Shown in pieces: positions 59,293 through 64,000 of a stretch of 64,000 nucleotides of DNA (the first letter of the stretch is position 1; every line of letters begins with the position of its first letter). The DNA is from JANQIO01 sp043585095 (GTDB lineage Bacteria > Pseudomonadota > Gammaproteobacteria > Pseudomonadales > Halieaceae). The stretch lies in NCBI GenBank assembly GCA_043585095.1, contig CP121321.1, positions 2,666,001-2,730,000 of the forward strand, in the 5' to 3' direction. Under the pieces are notes generated by a model, which ran no database searches, was not told where the DNA came from, and saw only the letters and a list, made by a program, of their open reading frames with translations. Made by a program: the position numbers and the translations under genes.

Positions 59293-60245
59293 TGAACGGC
59301 GTCGTACTGGCGCAGGTGGGCGATAAGTTCCGCCATATCTTCTGGCACTTGCACTTGCCAGCTTGCAAATTCACCTGAGGCAGGATGATTAAAACCCAGA
59401 ACATGGGCGTGTAAGGCCTGGCGACGGAAGCGCCGCAGAACATCACGCAGCTGTGGGTCTGCCGCAGGCGGCAGGCGTGGCCGTCCCCCGTAGACCATGT
59501 CACCAACCAATGGATAGCGCCGATGCGCCATATGCACGCGAATCTGGTGGGTGCGGCCGGTTTCCAATCGCACTCGCAACAGGGTGTGGTGCGCGAAGCG
59601 CTCTTCAACTTTATAGTGAGTCACTGCGGGTTTGCCGCCCGCCACCACCGCCATCTTGGTGCGCGCCTGAGGATGGCGCCCGATCGGCTCATCCACCGTG
59701 CCGCCGCCGGTAGGAGCACCGACACAGACCGCGAGGTACTCACGGCTAACCTCTCGCGCCTGCAATTGCTCTACTAAACGCGTATGCGCGCGGACCGAGC
59801 GCGCGACCATCATTAAACCGCTGGTATCCTTATCCAGGCGATGAACGATTCCGGCTCGCGGTAACTCAGACAGCTCTGGGTAGCGGTGCAGTAGCGCATT
59901 GACCAGGGTTCCCTGCCGGTTCCCCGCAGCTGGGTGCACCACCAGACCCACCGGTTTATTGATCACCAGCACGTCTTTGTCTTCATGCACAATATTCAGG
60001 TCAATTGGCTCAGGGGCCCAGCTAACGGCCTCTTCCAACCTGGCGTTCAGGGTCATCTCGGCACCCGATTCAACCTTGTCACGAGGTCGACGCTGTGCGC
60101 CATCTAACAGCAAGGCGCCGCTGCGAATCCAATCCTGAAGACGCGCTCTCGAATAGTCAGGAAGCAACTCGGCGGCGGCTTGATCGAAGCGCATTCCATG
60201 TTGGGACTCGCCAACGATAGCCGTGTGTCTGAGCTGTTCTGGCAT
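59289..60245 (-). CDS. rluD: RluD, 23S rRNA pseudouridine 1911/1915/1917 synthase
   Basis: 318 residues. N-terminal S4 domain (MRFDQAAAELLPDYSRARLQ) and catalytic domain with the Asp in RLDKDTSGLMMVA, plus GRTHQIRVHMAHRRYP. It makes pseudouridines in helix 69; RlmH, also in this window, then methylates pseudouridine 1915. It diverges from bamD across 57 bases. Confidence 0.96.
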   Translation of the reverse strand: MPEQLRHTAIVGESQHGMRFDQAAAELLPDYSRARLQDWIRSGALLLDGAQRRPRDKVESGAEMTLNARLEEAVSWAPEPIDLNIVHEDKDVLVINKPVGLVVHPAAGNRQGTLVNALLHRYPELSELPRAGIVHRLDKDTSGLMMVARSVRAHTRLVEQLQAREVSREYLAVCVGAPTGGGTVDEPIGRHPQARTKMAVVAGGKPAVTHYKVEERFAHHTLLRVRLETGRTHQIRVHMAHRRYPLVGDMVYGGRPRLPPAADPQLRDVLRRFRRQALHAHVLGFNHPASGEFASWQVQVPEDMAELIAHLRQYDAVQ

Positions 60246-60302
60246 AGCGCAAGCCGCACTCCTATGATTAAATACGCCGCGTCAAAAGTGTCGAATTTCA
60301 AT

Positions 60303-61256
60303 ATGTTAGCACGCCTTATAGCGTTCTCTTTGCAAGCACCATCCAGACCCGATCGCGCCCCGCTCAGGCGCTGCGCGGCCTGCCTGTTCGCCTTGATGTT
60401 AGTCATCGGGCTGGTTGGCTGCTCAGGTAATGAAGAGCTCGACTTACCCCCGGGAGCAAATTCCTCAGAGTACGAACTCTATCAAGAGGCACAGCGGTAT
60501 CTGCGCAGTAAAAATTTCGACCTTGCGGTGCGCGCACTTCAGCTACTGGAATCACGATTTCCCTTTGGCAGATATGCCGAGCAAGCCCAGCTTGAATTGA
60601 TCTATGCGCATTACAACAACTACGAACACGAGGCGGCTATCGAGGCCGCGGATCGGTTTATGCGACTGCATCCGCAGCACCCGAATGTTGATTACGCGTT
60701 TTATATGAAGGGTCTGGCTGCCTATACAGCCGATGAAGGCCTGTTTGACCGCTGGCTGCCTACAGATGGCACGCTGCGGGACACAGGCTTTGCGCAGGAG
60801 GCCTTTGCCGAATTTGCGCAGTTGCTGTCACGGTTCCCCGACAGCCCGTACGCCCCGGACGCTCGCGCCCGAATGGTTCACCTGCGTAATTTGATGGCGC
60901 GCTCTGAAATCAACATCGCCAATTACTACTTCCGACGGGGTGCATACATCGCGGCGATCAATCGCGGCAGCTATGTCGTGGAGAACTTCCCCTCCTCACC
61001 CGCAGTCGCCGACGGTCTCGCCGTTATGGTGCAGGGGTATATGTTGCTAGGTCTGGATGACCTCGCTCAGGACTCACTGGACGTGCTGGTGCTGAACTAC
61101 CCGCAGCATCCCAGCCTGGACGACAGCGGCAACTTTATCAGCAGCTACAAACGCGATGGTGTTGATCGATCGTTCATTAACAACGTGACGTTTGGCCTGT
61201 TTGACCAACCGAGACCGCCGAAATTCGACAACCGCCCCCCGGAAGGTTCGCTTTAG
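60303..61256 (+). CDS. bamD: BamD, outer-membrane protein assembly lipoprotein
   Basis: 317 residues from ATG at 60303 (MLARLIAFSLQAP); no strong ribosome site, and upstream ATGs would overlap rluD. The lipobox LVGC (signal FALMLVIGLVGC) is followed by TPR repeats (SEYELYQEAQRYLRSKNFDLA ... RFPFGRYAEQAQLELIYAHY) typical of BamD/ComL. The divergent rluD-bamD pair is conserved. The C-terminus is somewhat longer than in E. coli BamD (245). Confidence 0.94.
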   Translation: MLARLIAFSLQAPSRPDRAPLRRCAACLFALMLVIGLVGCSGNEELDLPPGANSSEYELYQEAQRYLRSKNFDLAVRALQLLESRFPFGRYAEQAQLELIYAHYNNYEHEAAIEAADRFMRLHPQHPNVDYAFYMKGLAAYTADEGLFDRWLPTDGTLRDTGFAQEAFAEFAQLLSRFPDSPYAPDARARMVHLRNLMARSEINIANYYFRRGAYIAAINRGSYVVENFPSSPAVADGLAVMVQGYMLLGLDDLAQDSLDVLVLNYPQHPSLDDSGNFISSYKRDGVDRSFINNVTFGLFDQPRPPKFDNRPPEGSL

Positions 61257-61290
61257 CCACTGATGCGGCTGCCGCGATGCATAAGCAGCC

Positions 61291-62922
61291 CTAATGTCCT
61301 ATCTTCCACGCTGACGTTATTGGATAGCGACGATCTCGTCCAAAGCCGCGCCGGGTGATGCGCACGCCAATAGGTGCCTGCCGGCGCTTATATTCATTAA
61401 GGTCAACCAGGCGTATAACGCGCTCTACGGCATCCCGGTCCAGACCCATGGCGATGATCGCCTCAGCGCTAGCGTCCTCTTCGATATACAGCTCCAGAAT
61501 GCGATCCAGAACGTCATAATCAGGTAAGCTGTCCTGGTCTGTTTGGTCAGGGCGTAGCTCCGCTGAGGGCGGACGCGTAATGACTCGTTCGGGAATCACC
61601 GGGGAGACTGTATTGCGATAGCGCGCCAGTTCGTACACAAGTGTCTTGGGCACATCTTTCAGTACGTCAAAGCCGCCGGCCATATCTCCGTACAGCGTTG
61701 AGTAGCCGACAGCCATCTCGCTTTTATTGCCGGTGGTAAGAACCAGCACGCCCTTTTTATTGGAAATGGACATAAGCAGCACGCCGCGACATCGCGCCTG
61801 GATATTCTCTTCGGTCAGGTCCGGCGCCAAGCCTTCAAACTCACCTTTGAGGCTTTCGAGAAAAGCTTCGTAGAGTGGCTCAATTGAAATGACTTTGTGG
61901 CTAACGCCCTGTGCATCGCTCTGCTGCGCTGCATCCTCAATGCTGATTTGCGCGGTGTAGCGAAACGGCATCATGATTGCCTCGACCCGCTCAGGCCCCA
62001 GTGCATCTGCGGCTACGGCTAGCGTCAGCGCAGAGTCGATACCCCCTGATAACCCCAGCACTACCCCCTTAAAGCCGTTTTTGTCGACGTACTCTCTAAC
62101 GCCCAGCACCAGTGCTTCGTAGACGCTTTGCAGCATCGGGGGTATCTCGGCAATCGCACCGCCGGCTAGGCCGAGCACGCGATTGGATTCACACTCGACG
62201 CTGAGTCGCTGCAGCTGGGGTTTGTAAAAAGGCAAGCGCGCCACGACCTGTCCCGTTTCGTCGACAGCGAAAGAGCCACCGTCAAACACCAGTTCGTCCT
62301 GTGCACCCACCTGATTCACATAAATCACCGGCAGGCTGTTGTCGATGGCACGTCGTGCAACCGTAGCTTCGCGCTCGGCCTGCTTATTACGATGAAACGG
62401 TGACGAGTTGAGATTCAACATCAAAGCCGCGCCCGCTTCCCGGGCCTGAGCGGCTGGCCCAGCCTCCCAGATATCCTCACATACGGTCACCGCAACTTGC
62501 ACGCCCGCTACATCAAACAGGCAGGGCTCTGTGCCCGGTTCGAAATAGCGCTTCTCGTCAAAAACCTGATAGTTCGGCAAGCTCTGCTTCGCATACTCGA
62601 CAATAATCTTGCCCTGATGGATAACACCGGCCATGTTGTAGCGCTTGCCGTCGTGCTCGCGGGGGTAGCCAATCACCAGGTAGCTATCCGTAACCGTTTG
62701 GCACAAGGTGTTGAGAGCCTCCTCTACGCGGCGTTGCATACTGGGACGCAGCAACAAATCTTCCGGCGGGTAGCCGCACAAAGTGAGTTCGGGAAACACA
62801 ATAACCGCCGGCCCGCCCGCCGATTCGACGGTTTGGACCGTTTCCAGCACTTTAGCGAGGTTGCCGTCAAAATCGCCGACATGGGTGTTTAGCTGGGCCA
62901 TGACAACGTCAAAACCGGGCAT
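61291..62922 (-). CDS. nadE: Glutamine-dependent NAD+ synthetase
   Basis: 543 residues; AGGAAGTGACCT precedes the ATG. N-terminal nitrilase-type glutaminase (FPELTLCGYPPEDLLL with Glu, and the Cys in VAVTVCEDIWE) joined to a C-terminal ATP-pyrophosphatase (LGLSGGIDSALTLAVA). It amidates deamido-NAD made through NadD. This two-domain form frees ammonia from glutamine. It diverges from the pilS-like gene. Confidence 0.96.
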   Translation of the reverse strand: MPGFDVVMAQLNTHVGDFDGNLAKVLETVQTVESAGGPAVIVFPELTLCGYPPEDLLLRPSMQRRVEEALNTLCQTVTDSYLVIGYPREHDGKRYNMAGVIHQGKIIVEYAKQSLPNYQVFDEKRYFEPGTEPCLFDVAGVQVAVTVCEDIWEAGPAAQAREAGAALMLNLNSSPFHRNKQAEREATVARRAIDNSLPVIYVNQVGAQDELVFDGGSFAVDETGQVVARLPFYKPQLQRLSVECESNRVLGLAGGAIAEIPPMLQSVYEALVLGVREYVDKNGFKGVVLGLSGGIDSALTLAVAADALGPERVEAIMMPFRYTAQISIEDAAQQSDAQGVSHKVISIEPLYEAFLESLKGEFEGLAPDLTEENIQARCRGVLLMSISNKKGVLVLTTGNKSEMAVGYSTLYGDMAGGFDVLKDVPKTLVYELARYRNTVSPVIPERVITRPPSAELRPDQTDQDSLPDYDVLDRILELYIEEDASAEAIIAMGLDRDAVERVIRLVDLNEYKRRQAPIGVRITRRGFGRDRRYPITSAWKIGH

Positions 62923-63024
62923 AGGTCACTTCCTGAGAAAACAGGCGCCTATTGTGTTTGAAAGCCTGTTTCTTGGCAAAGAGATCAGCGGGTAAACTAG
63001 GCGTTCTTTCCGGTTGAGAATGCT

Positions 63025-64000
63025 ATGGCCACGGCAACAGAAAAACCCATCTCGGTAACGTCTGTGCCCAGCGAACGCCAGAACACCAACCTTTTTCGCG
63101 TCTACATCGCGTACCGCTCGCTACTCTCCATACTTCTGGTCGTCAGCCCCTTTACCGGGGGAGCCCGAACGCTCATGGGGGAACTCAACCCCGAGTTCTA
63201 CCTTATCGTCGCCAGCGCTTTTTTGATAACCAATTTGCCGTTGCTAGCGCTGATTCGAACCCGCTTTATCAGCAGCCAGGGGATCCTTTTCGGCATTTTT
63301 TTCGTGGACATCCTCGCTATCACGCTACTATCTGACACCAGCGGGGGCATGCCTAGCGGGCTACCTATACTGCTGCTGGCAACCACAGCAGCAAGCGCTG
63401 TCTTGATAGCCAACAGCTCTATTGCAACTTTGATTGCCGCGCTTGCCGTCATTGCGATCCTATCCGATACCTTCCGGCTGATTAGCTTGACCGTCCTCGA
63501 TGTGTCCAGTTTGTTCCCAGCTGCCTTGCTTAGTGCTCTGGTGTTTTCTGTATCGCTGCTGATTCAGCTCGTTGCCCGGCGCGTGGGCAAAGCTGAAGCG
63601 CTTGCTCGCGCCCGGGCAGAAGACCTTTACAACCTGCAGCGTCTGAACGAGCAGATCGTACAAAACCTGCAGACCGGCATACTACTGGTGTATGCGGATT
63701 CCTCGGTGCGCATCATGAATGAGGCGGCGATGCGCCTGTTACAACCAGAAAGCAGCGCCAACGTGAATACAATGCCGAGACAGGGCCAGTCCCTGCATGA
63801 CTGCAATGTCGAGCTAGCGTCACAGTTCGCGAACTGGCAAGAGCAAGGCGTACACATCGCCACACCCATTACAGTTACAGAAGACGCACCGCAGTTGAGT
63901 GCCAATTTCCTGTCGCTGGAAGGCTCAGGAGACAACGACGCTCTGGTGTTCCTTAACGACTATACGGCGGTTACCCAGCAAGCCCAGTCGCTGAAGCTGG
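63025..64000 (+). CDS. pilS: PilS-like sensor histidine kinase (N-terminal part, runs off the right edge)
   Basis: 325 codons are present, with no stop. Six hydrophobic helices cover about 30-195 (FRVYIAYRSLLSILLVVSPF at the start), followed by a linker coiled coil and a PAS-type domain (about 215-315, LNEQIVQNLQTGILLVYADS, then ALVFLNDYTAV). The kinase domain lies outside the window. PilS with PilR controls type IV pilin in Pseudomonas, where pilS lies next to bamD; the nearby bamD supports the name. A partial call. Confidence 0.8.
   Translation, partial: MATATEKPISVTSVPSERQNTNLFRVYIAYRSLLSILLVVSPFTGGARTLMGELNPEFYLIVASAFLITNLPLLALIRTRFISSQGILFGIFFVDILAITLLSDTSGGMPSGLPILLLATTAASAVLIANSSIATLIAALAVIAILSDTFRLISLTVLDVSSLFPAALLSALVFSVSLLIQLVARRVGKAEALARARAEDLYNLQRLNEQIVQNLQTGILLVYADSSVRIMNEAAMRLLQPESSANVNTMPRQGQSLHDCNVELASQFANWQEQGVHIATPITVTEDAPQLSANFLSLEGSGDNDALVFLNDYTAVTQQAQSLKL

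Overview
The window is an ordinary, densely coding stretch of chromosome from a marine-type gammaproteobacterium. Gene content and order resemble Pseudomonas and the Cellvibrionales (Halieaceae-like). The clues are the aspS-yebC-ruvCAB-ybgC-tolQRAB run, the proA-nadD-rsfS-rlmH-mrdA-rodA-mltB-rlpA-dacA-ybeD-lipB run, the clpB-pgeF-rluD / bamD / pilS neighbourhood, a NrdA with two ATP-cones, and a TTG-started rpsT. The placement is inferred from synteny and protein character, not from a database search. I saw no tRNA, rRNA, CRISPR array, prophage or insertion sequence.

Layout. 1-7.8 kb (minus): envelope integrity (tolB partial, tolA, tolR, tolQ, ybgC), Holliday-junction processing (ruvBAC), yebC, aspS and an fmdB-type zinc ribbon. 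8.1-12.1 kb: an HU protein with a histone H1-like tail, proS coupled to a lytic transglycosylase, a ComEA-like helix-hairpin-helix protein and a DUF4404-like protein. 12.2-19.0 kb: an accessory catabolic-looking block of two uncharacterised proteins, a class III aminotransferase, a LuxR-type regulator, a PuuA-like glutamine synthetase relative, and a 2-hydroxyacid dehydrogenase that carries an export signal. 19.1-25.6 kb: MATE transporter, acyl-lipid desaturase overlapping a glutathione peroxidase, prfC, and a RegB-like sensor whose phospho-acceptor histidine is asparagine. 25.7-35.7 kb (minus): cell-wall elongation and cofactor cluster. 35.8-37.1 kb: iron storage (bfd, bfr) with a Fur-like promoter. 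37.2-40.4 kb: beta-propeller protein, grxD, argD. 40.4-46 kb: nrdA, nrdB and a small downstream gene, preceded by a long regulatory region. 46-55.8 kb: yqcC, dinG, acyltransferase, small membrane and secreted proteins, TetR regulator, rpsT, ilvN and ilvB, DUF4124 protein. 55.9-64 kb: clpB, pgeF, rluD, bamD, nadE and the start of pilS.

The genes mostly serve envelope biogenesis, DNA repair, translation and deoxynucleotide supply. The most striking non-gene feature is the number of unrelated short tandem repeats (units of 8 to 21 bp) between genes and inside genes (tolA, MATE gene, nrdB). I found no clear new multi-gene defence or mobile system. The best candidates for new biology are the histidine-less RegB-like sensor, the exported dehydrogenase next to the polyamine-like block, the small gene behind a perfect hairpin after nrdB, and the terminator-bounded RNA after rpsT.
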